Source: Aestuariibaculum sediminum (GTDB lineage Bacteria > Bacteroidota > Bacteroidia > Flavobacteriales > Flavobacteriaceae). From it: DNA of 64,000 bases. Shown here piece by piece: positions 8,936 to 17,343 of this stretch. A model generated the notes under the pieces. It was not told the DNA's origin. It was given only the letters and a program-made list of their open reading frames with translations, and searched no databases. Position 1 is the stretch's first letter; each line of letters starts with the position of its first letter. Position numbers and translations under genes: made by a program. Where the stretch lies: positions 186,001 to 250,000 of the forward strand of contig NZ_JACVXB010000004.1 in assembly GCF_014596945.1 (NCBI RefSeq). The letters are read 5' to 3'.

Positions 8936-9894
8936 AAGAACTAAAATCTAAAATATTAGCATCTATCAAGAGCAAAAGGCTTAATGTTTTTGTGTTGTTT
9001 TTGGTGTCTTCTTTTGTCATATTGATGTTTACCAAGCTTTCAAAACCTTACACTAATACATTAGTATTTGGTGTAAAACAAGTTAATGTGCCCGACGAAG
9101 ATGTAATATTAAATGATTCTATTACCATAGATATAACCCTAAAAACGCATGGCTTTAAATGGCTTAAGTATTATTTTTCGAAACCTACAATAACAGTCGA
9201 TTTTAAAAAGGATGTTTACAAAAAGGATTCTGTTTTTATCTGGCATAAATCGAAGGCTTTTTTACAAAACACTCAGTTTGGTAATCAAATTGAGGTGCTT
9301 AATTTATCACCAGATACTTTGATATTTAGTTTTGATGAAAATATGGTGAAAAAGGTTCCTATAGTTTTACAGTCTGATATAAATTACAGTCCAGGTTACG
9401 ATCGAGCTTCAGATTTTAGTTTACAGCCCGATTCGGTTGTTGTTATTGGACCGAAAGTAAAAGTGTCTAAAATAAATAATATTGAAACCGAACCAGTAAC
9501 CCTAAACGAGGTTCGTACAGATATTTCTGAGTCGGTTAAGTTAAAATTGCCAGAGACCTTAAAACACTCCGATTTAAAGGTTTTATCTACAGAAACCAGC
9601 TTAAGAGCTAAAGTTGATAAATTTACCGAAGGAATTTTAAAAATTCCAGTGGAACTTATTAACGTTCCAGAATCTTTGAAACTAAAATTTTTTCCAAAAG
9701 AGGTAAACGTAGCTTATTATGTTAGTTTGAGCGACTTTAATGCTATTACCGAGAAAGATTTTAAAGTAGTTTGTGATTTTAGTAAAAATGTTAATAATCA
9801 GTTTTTTTTAATTCCGGAATTAGTAAAATATCCTGAAAACGTAAAAAGTGTAAAAATTAATCAAAAACGTATCGAGTTTATAATCACACAATAA
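8929..9894 (+). CDS. YbbR-like domain protein
   Basis: A 321-residue protein with one N-terminal membrane helix (about 18-36) and an extracytoplasmic beta-rich region resembling YbbR/CdaR repeats, with phrases such as PDSVVVIGPKVKVSKI typical of these domains. In Firmicutes CdaR regulates the diadenylate cyclase, but no cyclase is adjacent here, so that role is not assumed. It overlaps the glycosyltransferase and is followed 95 bases later by coaE. Confidence 0.75.
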   Translation: MLKELKSKILASIKSKRLNVFVLFLVSSFVILMFTKLSKPYTNTLVFGVKQVNVPDEDVILNDSITIDITLKTHGFKWLKYYFSKPTITVDFKKDVYKKDSVFIWHKSKAFLQNTQFGNQIEVLNLSPDTLIFSFDENMVKKVPIVLQSDINYSPGYDRASDFSLQPDSVVVIGPKVKVSKINNIETEPVTLNEVRTDISESVKLKLPETLKHSDLKVLSTETSLRAKVDKFTEGILKIPVELINVPESLKLKFFPKEVNVAYYVSLSDFNAITEKDFKVVCDFSKNVNNQFFLIPELVKYPENVKSVKINQKRIEFIITQ

Positions 9895-9989
9895 AACCTT
9901 TTTAAAAATACTATTCTAATAATTTCAAGAATTCGTATTTATTCCATTAATATGAATTATAGATTAATTTTAATACACCAAATTATCGT

Positions 9990-10574
9990 ATGAAAGTTGT
10001 AGGGCTAACAGGAGGAATAGGAAGTGGAAAGACCACTGTGGCTAAGGAATTTAAAACACTAGGTATTCCTGTGTATATTGCAGATTTGGAAGCCAAAAAA
10101 CTTATGGTGAATTCTGCAATAATTAAAAGTAAGCTAAAAGAATTATTTGGAGCAGAAGCTTACATCAATGATAAATTGAATAAACCATTTATTGCGGATA
10201 TAATTTTCAAAGACAAATCGTATTTAGAAAAAATGAATGCGATTGTACACCCCGAAGTAGCTAAACATTTTAATCAATGGAAATTAAAACAAAAAGGGCC
10301 TTATGTGATAAAAGAAGTAGCTATATTGTTTGAAAATGGGGGATACTTAAACTGCGATTTTGTAATTACGGTAGTAGCACCTTTAAAACTGAGAATAGAA
10401 AGGCTATTAAAGCGCGATAAAACAACTGTAGATAAAATTGAAGCCATCATGAACAATCAATGGAGTGATGCGAAAAAAATAGAATTATCTAACTTTGTTA
10501 TAGAGAATATTAATTTAGATGAAATGCGTAAACAGGCTGTAAGAATACACGAGCAAATTATGGATACTTTATAA
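9990..10574 (+). CDS. coaE: Dephospho-CoA kinase
   Basis: Phosphorylates the 3' hydroxyl of dephospho-CoA, the last step of coenzyme A synthesis. The 194-residue P-loop kinase begins with GLTGGIGSGKTT (Walker A), has the DLEAKKL acceptor-site Asp, HPEV and the lid region RIERLLKRDK. Length is normal. It is not next to coaBC, which lies 6 kb upstream. The gap to the sensor kinase downstream is 69 bases and contains a probable promoter. Confidence 0.95.
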   Translation: MKVVGLTGGIGSGKTTVAKEFKTLGIPVYIADLEAKKLMVNSAIIKSKLKELFGAEAYINDKLNKPFIADIIFKDKSYLEKMNAIVHPEVAKHFNQWKLKQKGPYVIKEVAILFENGGYLNCDFVITVVAPLKLRIERLLKRDKTTVDKIEAIMNNQWSDAKKIELSNFVIENINLDEMRKQAVRIHEQIMDTL

Positions 10575-10576
10575 TT

Positions 10577-10635
10577 TTAACATTTTTGTTAATGTAAGGT
10601 TAAAACGGAATAAGTCTAAATGTTAAAATGTTAAA
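10577..10635 (+). promoter_or_regulatory. Repeated TGTTAA sites before the two-component operon
   Basis: An inverted pair TTAACA-TTTT-TGTTAA (10577-10592) is followed by a perfect tandem repeat of ATGTTAAA (10620-10635), giving four copies of TGTTAA in about 60 bases directly upstream of the promoter box. This could be an operator, possibly autoregulatory; chance is possible in AT-rich DNA. Confidence 0.35.
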
Positions 10636-10639
10636 TTTG
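10632..10639 (+). promoter_or_regulatory. -7 box immediately before a start codon (leaderless candidate)
   Basis: TAAATTTG fits TAnnTTTG, with the last G five bases from the A of the sensor kinase ATG, the same spacing as at 7913. It overlaps the second ATGTTAAA repeat. Confidence 0.45.
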
Positions 10640-10643
10640 AATA

Positions 10644-12215
10644 ATGAGCAAGAGAATATTTGTCCTGTTAGTGCTGTTAATGACCCTGTCTTTAGTGGGG
10701 ATAATATTCGTTCAGGCGTACTATATAAATGGTTCTGTTAAAAATGAAAAAGACCGTTTTACAAATAATGTAAAATTGGTTTTGCTGCATGCATCCGATG
10801 CGATTCAAGATGAGGAGGAAGCTAAGTTTTTTGAAAAATACCAGAATTTAGATTCAGAAAAAAAAGGGGATTCTGCAACGGTTTCGCAGCTTCTTATTTA
10901 CCAGCAAAATAATAATACTAAAGAAACGCTTATTTTAAAAAGCAGTGTTTTAGAAGAAAATTATAAATTAACTTCAACGCTCTTTGACATTGGTTTAGAT
11001 AGTCTTGATATTAAAAGTATCATTGGAAGTTCATCTACCGAAGTTTTTAAAAACGAAGATTTAAAAGATAAGGATTTAAGTCAAAGTCCCATTACAAGTA
11101 TCATGCGAAGTGGAGTGATATCTGACGCCCAGCGTTTGGTCTTTGAGAAAAATTTTAAAGCTTTAAGGAAATTAACACCTATTCATCAACGTGTATCTGA
11201 AGAAGAAATTCGATCTATGTTGTCCAGCGGATTAAAGGAATACAATATTAATTTAGATTTTGAATTCGCTATTTTTGATAAGGATTTATCAACTAAAGTA
11301 AGAAGTGATGGTTTCGAATACGATAGAGCTTCAGTATTTTCGGTACCTATTTTTTATGATGAAGATAGAAAAACGCCGTATAAATTGGTAGTAAATTTTA
11401 CCAACGACAAAAAATTTATCTTATCTTCAATCATTTGGATGATATTACTTTCGGTAATTTTTACAATTATTATTATGATTACATATGCCGGTGCTTTGTA
11501 TCAATTAATAAAACAACGTAAAATATCTGAGATTAAAACCGATTTTATAAACAATATGACGCATGAGTTTAAAACGCCAATAGCCACAATAAACTTAGCG
11601 TTAGATGCCATTAAAAACCCTAAAATAATAGCAGATCAGGAAAAGGTTTTGCGTTATTTAGGGATGATAAAGGAAGAAAATAAACGCATGCATGCTCAGG
11701 TTGAAAATGTATTGAGAATATCTAAGCTAGAAAAAAATGAACTAAATATTAATAAAGAAAGATTAAATTTACATGACTTGGTTGAAGACGCTATTACCCA
11801 TGTAGAATTAATTGTCGAAGATCGTAAAGGTTATATAAAAACATTTTTAGATGCGGAACAATCGTCGGTGTTAGCTAACGATACACACTTTACTAATGTT
11901 ATAGTAAATATGTTGGATAATGCTATAAAGTATTCTCCCAATGCACCAGAAATAGAGGTGTATACTGAAAATGTTGGAAACAATATTTTATTAAAAATAA
12001 AGGACCATGGTAGCGGAATGAGTAAAGCTGCCGTAAAACGCGTGTTTGAAAAATTTTATAGAGAACACACAGGAAACATTCATAATGTGAAGGGGCATGG
12101 ATTAGGTTTAGCGTATGTAAAGCGCATTGTGGAAGACCACCAGGGACATGTTTCTGTAGAGAGTGAAAAAGACAAAGGAAGCACATTCATAATTAAGCTT
12201 CCACTAATATCATAA
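10644..12215 (+). CDS. Sensor histidine kinase (RprX-like)
   Basis: A 523-residue inner-membrane kinase: membrane helix 4-26, a periplasmic sensor of about 230 residues with no family I recognise, membrane helix about 260-288, then HisKA with phospho-acceptor His307 in THEFKTPIA. The ATPase domain shows the N box (NMLDNAIKYS, about 422), G1 DHGSGMS (about 454) and G2 GHGLGLA (about 484). Sequence resembles RprX of Bacteroides. The partner response regulator begins two bases after the stop. The signal sensed is unknown. Confidence 0.9.
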   Translation: MSKRIFVLLVLLMTLSLVGIIFVQAYYINGSVKNEKDRFTNNVKLVLLHASDAIQDEEEAKFFEKYQNLDSEKKGDSATVSQLLIYQQNNNTKETLILKSSVLEENYKLTSTLFDIGLDSLDIKSIIGSSSTEVFKNEDLKDKDLSQSPITSIMRSGVISDAQRLVFEKNFKALRKLTPIHQRVSEEEIRSMLSSGLKEYNINLDFEFAIFDKDLSTKVRSDGFEYDRASVFSVPIFYDEDRKTPYKLVVNFTNDKKFILSSIIWMILLSVIFTIIIMITYAGALYQLIKQRKISEIKTDFINNMTHEFKTPIATINLALDAIKNPKIIADQEKVLRYLGMIKEENKRMHAQVENVLRISKLEKNELNINKERLNLHDLVEDAITHVELIVEDRKGYIKTFLDAEQSSVLANDTHFTNVIVNMLDNAIKYSPNAPEIEVYTENVGNNILLKIKDHGSGMSKAAVKRVFEKFYREHTGNIHNVKGHGLGLAYVKRIVEDHQGHVSVESEKDKGSTFIIKLPLIS

Positions 12216-12217
12216 AT

Positions 12218-12922
12218 ATGGAAGAGCAAAAGAAAAAAATACTACTAGTTGAAGACGACCCGAATTTCGGAACCGTTTTAAAGGATTATTTAATGATGAA
12301 CGACTACGAAGTTACACATGCTAAAAACGGTATGGAAGGCTTCGAAAAGTTCAAAAAAGACGATTTCGATTTATGTATTTTAGATGTCATGATGCCTTAT
12401 AAAGATGGTTTTACCTTGGCTAAGGAAATTCGCGAGAAAAACGACGATGTACCTATCGTGTTTTTAACAGCTAAAACTATGAAAGAGGATGTGTTAAAAG
12501 GTTATAAAGTAGGAGCAGACGACTATTTAAATAAGCCTTTTGATAGCGAAGTGCTTTTAATGAAAATTAAAGCAATAATGCAGCGTAAAGCAACCGAAAC
12601 TATTTCAGACAGTAAACAATTTGAGTTTAAAATTGGCAAGTTCGATTTAAACTCAAAATTAAGATTTTTACGTTTTGAAGGTGGAGACCCTGTAAAATTA
12701 TCGCCAAAAGAAAACGAGTTATTACGATTATTGGCCTTACATGAAAACGATTTAATGCCACGTGAATTGGCATTAACAAAAATTTGGAGAGATGATAACT
12801 ATTTCACGTCTCGTAGTATGGATGTGTATATTGCTAAATTACGTAAGTATTTAAAGCAAGATGAAAAAGTGGAAATCTTAAACATTCATGGTGAAGGGTT
12901 TCGTTTGGTAATAAATGAGTAA
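12218..12922 (+). CDS. OmpR-family response regulator (RprY-like)
   Basis: A 234-residue DNA-binding regulator paired with the kinase just upstream. The receiver domain (about 7-122) has the acidic pair Asp13/Asp14, phospho-acceptor Asp56 in LDVMMP, Thr of FLTAKT and Lys106 in NKPFD. The C-terminal winged helix (about 135-230) ends with the usual YIAKLRKYL...GEGFRL. It strongly resembles RprY. Repeats upstream of the kinase gene could be its target. Confidence 0.93.
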   Translation: MEEQKKKILLVEDDPNFGTVLKDYLMMNDYEVTHAKNGMEGFEKFKKDDFDLCILDVMMPYKDGFTLAKEIREKNDDVPIVFLTAKTMKEDVLKGYKVGADDYLNKPFDSEVLLMKIKAIMQRKATETISDSKQFEFKIGKFDLNSKLRFLRFEGGDPVKLSPKENELLRLLALHENDLMPRELALTKIWRDDNYFTSRSMDVYIAKLRKYLKQDEKVEILNIHGEGFRLVINE

Positions 12923-12960
12923 GAAGTAAGACGATATCTTCATAAAGACCTGTATAAAAT

Positions 12961-12990
12961 AAAAATCCAGCTTAATAATGCTGGATTTTC
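12961..12990. terminator. Bidirectional terminator between response regulator and esterase
   Basis: Stem AAAATCCAGC / GCTGGATTTT with loop TTAATAAT, lying between convergent genes, with A and T tracts on both sides. Confidence 0.75.
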
Positions 12991-13005
12991 TTTTATATGT
13001 GATGA

Positions 13006-13662
13006 TTAAATTTTGTCTTTTAACCAATCTTTAAATTCGAAGAAGTTTTGTGGGGCAACACCATGTCCAACAGGAAACTCCGAATATTTGTGATTAATAT
13101 TTAATTGTTCTAAAAAAGGTGCTGTCTGTCTCGCCCAATCTACTGGAATCACTTGGTCGGCACTACCATGTGAACAATAAAAATTTAGATTACTATAATT
13201 TGTATCATTTACCGATTCTGGTAAAATCTCTTTATTTATATAACCACTTAAAGCAATTACGTTTTTAATTTTATCGGGGTAATTAAGTGCGACAGCATAA
13301 CTTAAAATACTCCCTTGACTAAAACCTAAAAGTGTTACATTTTCTTTATTTACAGGATAGGTTTGCACTGCTTCGTCAATAAATTTAGCAATTAAATCAC
13401 GCGATTGTGCAGCCTGAATATTATCATTCCATTTGCCTTTTTCGGCATCGAAATTAATAGCATACCATGCGTTTCCGTATGGCTGAAGTGGATAAGGTGC
13501 TTTAACAGAAATGATAAATAATTCTTCAGGTAATTCTGAGGCAAAAGAAAATAAATCGTCTTCATCGCTACCATAACCATGCATCATAATTAATAATGGC
13601 GCATTCTCTTTTAGAGAAGAAGGTCTTGTAATGTGGTATAAGGAAAGTTCTGAATTCGTCAT
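13006..13662 (-). CDS. Alpha/beta hydrolase (carboxylesterase/phospholipase family)
   Basis: A 218-residue cytoplasmic serine hydrolase without a signal peptide. It shows MHGYGSDEDD near the oxyanion hole, the nucleophile elbow GFSQGS, and Asp and His of the triad in GSADQVIPV and VGHGV. These fit the small carboxylesterase/lysophospholipase group (YpfH-like). Substrate unknown. It is the last gene of a four-gene operon, one base after the membrane protein upstream. Confidence 0.85.
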   Translation of the reverse strand: MTNSELSLYHITRPSSLKENAPLLIMMHGYGSDEDDLFSFASELPEELFIISVKAPYPLQPYGNAWYAINFDAEKGKWNDNIQAAQSRDLIAKFIDEAVQTYPVNKENVTLLGFSQGSILSYAVALNYPDKIKNVIALSGYINKEILPESVNDTNYSNLNFYCSHGSADQVIPVDWARQTAPFLEQLNINHKYSEFPVGHGVAPQNFFEFKDWLKDKI

Positions 13663-13663
13663 T

Positions 13664-14002
13664 TTATTTGCCTAGGTTTGCGAATAATTTTTGATAAAAT
13701 GTACCAACTAACGGAACCATAGTTGCTTTTTTTGCAATAGCACCAGATAAACCGTAAATGATAAGTATGGTAATAAAAATGTAAAAGGCTGAACTTACCA
13801 TCCAACTATCAAAACTACCAACAGGATAACCTAAAGCCCAGAATGTAAGCCACAAACCTAAAGACTGTCTGATATGAAAACTTGCAAACGAACTTTTTTT
13901 ATCATCTTCATTATTTAAAAAATAGGCAATTATTACTCCGAATATGGTAATATAACTGATTATTGCGTTTTTACGACCTTTTTCTATATCTTGATTTGTC
14001 AT
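13664..14002 (-). CDS. Small membrane protein, DUF4870/Tic20-like
   Basis: A 112-residue protein with about three membrane segments, including one at 13-28 and others near 48-60 and 68-90. The motif FHIRQSLGLWL is typical of DUF4870 and Tic20-like proteins in Flavobacteriaceae. Function is not known. It sits one base from the esterase and four bases from the dihydroorotase homologue, so it is clearly in the operon. Confidence 0.75.
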   Translation of the reverse strand: MTNQDIEKGRKNAIISYITIFGVIIAYFLNNEDDKKSSFASFHIRQSLGLWLTFWALGYPVGSFDSWMVSSAFYIFITILIIYGLSGAIAKKATMVPLVGTFYQKLFANLGK

Positions 14003-14006
14003 TATT

Positions 14007-15260
14007 CTAATTTAAACTTACTTGATTGTTTGCTATAACACCGTAAACCTGTCCTTTTAAAGTTTCGTTATAAAAAATTGCGTTTCCTGATTTTGAAACG
14101 ATATGGTTTTTAGAAAATATGTATTCAGTATTCGGATTGAATAATGATATATTCACGGTATTACCAACAGCAATAGAATGTGGTATAATTCCAAAGCGTT
14201 CTTTTCCTTGGGTTAAAAATTTTATTACGTGTTCGGTATCGAAAAGGGTTTGTAAGGCTCCAAATGCAGATTCTAAACCAATGGTTCCATAAGCAGCATG
14301 ATCAAATTCAATTTTCTTATGTTCAACATCTAACGGGTTGTGGTCGCTGGTAACCATGTCTATAGTTCCGTCTTTTAAACCCTCTATTAAAGCTTCAACA
14401 TCGTCTGGAGTTCTTAATGGTGGTAATACTTTAAAATTGGTGTCAAATTCGGTTAGAGCATTATCGGTAAAGTATAGGTTATGAATAGCTACACTGCAGG
14501 TTACATCTAAGCTTTTGGCTTTAGCTTCTCTAATTAATGCGACCGATTTTTTAGTAGAAATGGTTGGAATGTGTAATTTACCTCCAGTGTATTCTAAAAG
14601 GAACAAATCACGCGCTACTTGTAATTCTTCTGCTAAGGCAGGAATACCTTTTAATCCTAATTTAGTGCTCGTTATATGTTCGTTCATAACACCATGCCCC
14701 ACGACTTTATTTTCCTGCGGAAAAGAACATACTAAACCATTAAAATTTGCTGCGTATTGCAATGCAATTTTCATTAGGTTTGGATTTGAAATTGATTTTT
14801 TATAATCATAAAAAGCAACTGCTCCAGCCGTATTCATATCATATAATTCGGCTAAATCAACACCTTCACTTTTTACCGTTAAAGCGCCTACAGGAAGTAG
14901 TTTTGTAGCATGATTTTTGGCTTTTGTTTTAGCAAATGTAACATCCGAATTACAATCTATAACAGGGTTGGTATTTGCATTCATGGCAACCGCAGTAAAT
15001 CCAGACGCGGCTGCAGTTTTTAAACCATTAGTTATGGTGTCGCGTTCTTCAAATCCTGGTTCGCCGAAACACACGCTACTGTCAAACCACCCTTGCGAGA
15101 TATGCAGATTGTCTAGTGATATTTCTTGGTAATTCCCTGGATTTTTAAGGTTACTTTCAATCTTGGTAATGACACCATTTTCAATTAATACATCCTGAGT
15201 TTTGTTGTGATACTCACTTTGCGGATCTATAATGGTGGCAGATTTTATAAGTATGTTCAT
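14007..15260 (-). CDS. pyrC: Dihydroorotase homologue lacking the metal ligands
   Basis: A 417-residue amidohydrolase-superfamily protein related to class I dihydroorotase (pyrimidine synthesis). The fold landmarks are clear: QGWFD, GEPGFEERDT, NTNP and TSDHNPLD. However the DxHxH motif reads D60-S-S62-V-C64, the usual HxED region reads CSFPQEN, and the second His of LHxxHxS is Thr233 (LHIPTIS). His260 and Asp306 remain. It is therefore probably non-catalytic or altered, like the PyrC' partner of some aspartate transcarbamoylases. Its start overlaps the upstream gene by four bases. Confidence 0.82.
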   Translation of the reverse strand: MNILIKSATIIDPQSEYHNKTQDVLIENGVITKIESNLKNPGNYQEISLDNLHISQGWFDSSVCFGEPGFEERDTITNGLKTAAASGFTAVAMNANTNPVIDCNSDVTFAKTKAKNHATKLLPVGALTVKSEGVDLAELYDMNTAGAVAFYDYKKSISNPNLMKIALQYAANFNGLVCSFPQENKVVGHGVMNEHITSTKLGLKGIPALAEELQVARDLFLLEYTGGKLHIPTISTKKSVALIREAKAKSLDVTCSVAIHNLYFTDNALTEFDTNFKVLPPLRTPDDVEALIEGLKDGTIDMVTSDHNPLDVEHKKIEFDHAAYGTIGLESAFGALQTLFDTEHVIKFLTQGKERFGIIPHSIAVGNTVNISLFNPNTEYIFSKNHIVSKSGNAIFYNETLKGQVYGVIANNQVSLN

Positions 15261-17182
15261 TTAAAGTATTTTAAGATGCCCATTTCGATAATCAAAAATG
15301 CTAGTGCAAAAATAACAAACCATTTCCATAAGGCATTAACTTTTGTATCACTTTTTATGTTATCGAATATTTCGGCTATGGAATCACTTAGCGTTAAATT
15401 ATTTGCCGGTGCTAAGGTCATGTAGTTCAGGTTACTTTCTTTCCGGTCGTAATTATAACTTACCTTTTTTAAGGTTTCTTTATTATTTAAAACGCCATAA
15501 ATATGGGCTTTGTTTGGTGTCTCGGAGGTGGTAATTACCACTTTATTATTAAAATATTGTTGCCTAGGAATAATGCTTATATCATCTTTCACCAAGGCTA
15601 AAATATCATCTTGTTGTAAAGTTGTAACAATATCGAAAGTGTTATTAGCTCCTATGGTATAATATAATTTGGGAAATTTAAGACTGAATTTCCCAATATT
15701 GTAGAGTGTTGGTACGATTAAAGGAGAACGTTTAAAATTCGAGTGGTCTTTTTGTAATGAAGACGTAAAAATATATGTGGCATTATTACTGAATAAAAAG
15801 GGTTTTCCATCTTCATATTCTAAAGCTACCGCAGCGTTATTTGAAGACATGGTATAGAAATTATTACTAACAGGGTATTGAAAATTAGTCACTTGTTTTT
15901 CAAAGACACCATTATTGTAAAGCGGATGTGCATACTTAATTTTTGTAATGCGTTTTTCAGCGTTTACTAAGGCGTTTAAATTTGATCCAAAATGACTTAA
16001 AAGCGCATTGTATGAATTTAAATTTGCTTCATTTGAAGGAATTATTAAAAGTGAACCACCCTGACTGGAAAAGGATTTTAAAGCAGCTATTAGAGCGTTT
16101 GGAATGTTGTTTAGTTCATTTAATATAATAAGTTGTTGTTTGTCAATATCGTTATAATTTAATTGATTTTCTAACACTGAAGTATAGTTAAACTCGTCGT
16201 TAGTATAAATACGTTGTAAAAAATCATCGTCAGTATCATTGATAACCAACACATTAATTTTTGAAGGTTCATTAATGTTAAAATATAATGTATTATCAAA
16301 TTGCAAACCGGCATCTTCAATAGTGATTTTACCATTAATAACTTCGTTAACTGGAAGTGAAAATGTGGTTTCGGCAGTATTAGCAATCGAAACTGAGGTT
16401 TTGGCGATAAGTTTATCGTTGTTATATAGTGAAATAGGTAGATTATCAATTGTCTTGCCGCTATTCTTTAAAATAACATTTAAGGTTATTGCAGTTGTGT
16501 TTCGTTCCGAAATATATGCGCTATCAATAGCTGTATTGTTATTATTTACCGGGTTTAATTTAACAAAGTGATATTGTGTTATACTATCGGTTTTTAGCGT
16601 GAAGTTAGATTCGCTCTGTTGAAAATCAGAAATAAAAATAAGGTTTTTTAAGACATCCTTTTGTTTACTAAATAGCGTTTTACTTTTTAATAACGCAGCC
16701 TCAGGTGTTAAGGAATTGGCCGTATAGTTTAATTGAAGCAAATCGTTTTTAATTGCTTTAATCGTCGTGTTTCTAAAAGTTTTATCATTGGTTAAAATAG
16801 AAAACGTTTCATCCTCTGAGGTATTGGCTATAATGTCTTGAATAGCTCTTTTTAATAGTTCGCCATTATTCCCTTTAATTTGCATACTAAACGAATTATC
16901 TAAATAGATAACCGTTTCTTGTTTAGTGTTAAAATTACTTTTTTTTGATGTAAATGGTTGCGCAAAAGCAAAAATTATGCAGGCAAGAAGTAGTAATCGA
17001 GTCATTAAGACTAACCATTTCTTAATTTGAGAACTTTTACGTGTTTCTATAGTAACACGCTTTAAGAATGCCACATTCGTAAAATCAATTTTTTGAAATT
17101 TACGGAGCTGAAACAAATGAATAATAACAGGTATGAGCAGTAAAAATAAAGCGTAAAGAAGTTCGGGGTGTTTAAACTGCAT
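15257..17182 (-). CDS. BatA-type membrane protein with von Willebrand-like domain
   Basis: A protein of about 641 residues: an N-terminal BatA domain with two membrane helices (near HPELLYALFLLLIPVIIHLF and LVLMTRLLLLACIIFAFA), a vWA-like region starting VIYLDNSFSMQ (a degenerate MIDAS, D-x-S-x-S), a long beta-rich part, and a C-terminal helix WFVIFALAFLIIEMGIL. I start at ATG 17182 because MQFKHPELLYA is the usual family start; an in-frame ATG at 17191 would add three residues. It heads the operon to the esterase. Role unknown, probably an envelope complex. Confidence 0.85.
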   Translation of the reverse strand: MQFKHPELLYALFLLLIPVIIHLFQLRKFQKIDFTNVAFLKRVTIETRKSSQIKKWLVLMTRLLLLACIIFAFAQPFTSKKSNFNTKQETVIYLDNSFSMQIKGNNGELLKRAIQDIIANTSEDETFSILTNDKTFRNTTIKAIKNDLLQLNYTANSLTPEAALLKSKTLFSKQKDVLKNLIFISDFQQSESNFTLKTDSITQYHFVKLNPVNNNNTAIDSAYISERNTTAITLNVILKNSGKTIDNLPISLYNNDKLIAKTSVSIANTAETTFSLPVNEVINGKITIEDAGLQFDNTLYFNINEPSKINVLVINDTDDDFLQRIYTNDEFNYTSVLENQLNYNDIDKQQLIILNELNNIPNALIAALKSFSSQGGSLLIIPSNEANLNSYNALLSHFGSNLNALVNAEKRITKIKYAHPLYNNGVFEKQVTNFQYPVSNNFYTMSSNNAAVALEYEDGKPFLFSNNATYIFTSSLQKDHSNFKRSPLIVPTLYNIGKFSLKFPKLYYTIGANNTFDIVTTLQQDDILALVKDDISIIPRQQYFNNKVVITTSETPNKAHIYGVLNNKETLKKVSYNYDRKESNLNYMTLAPANNLTLSDSIAEIFDNIKSDTKVNALWKWFVIFALAFLIIEMGILKYFK

Positions 17183-17205
17183 ACATGGCATTTTAGCATC
17201 AATTT

Positions 17206-17213
17206 CAAAGATA
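17206..17213 (-). promoter_or_regulatory. Putative -7 box for the BatA-like operon
   Basis: CAAAGATA on the + strand is TATCTTTG on the minus strand, fitting TAnnTTTG, with its last base 24 bases before the chosen ATG at 17182. Confidence 0.5.
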
Positions 17214-17343
17214 TTAAAATTTTTAACTTCGAAAATTAGTTATGAATAAATTTATAAGTTAGTTATAAGTAACTATAATTTAAGTCCGTTTTTAATAATT
17301 GTATTTTGTACTTTATTACCGAGTTGTTTACAACAACATTAAC

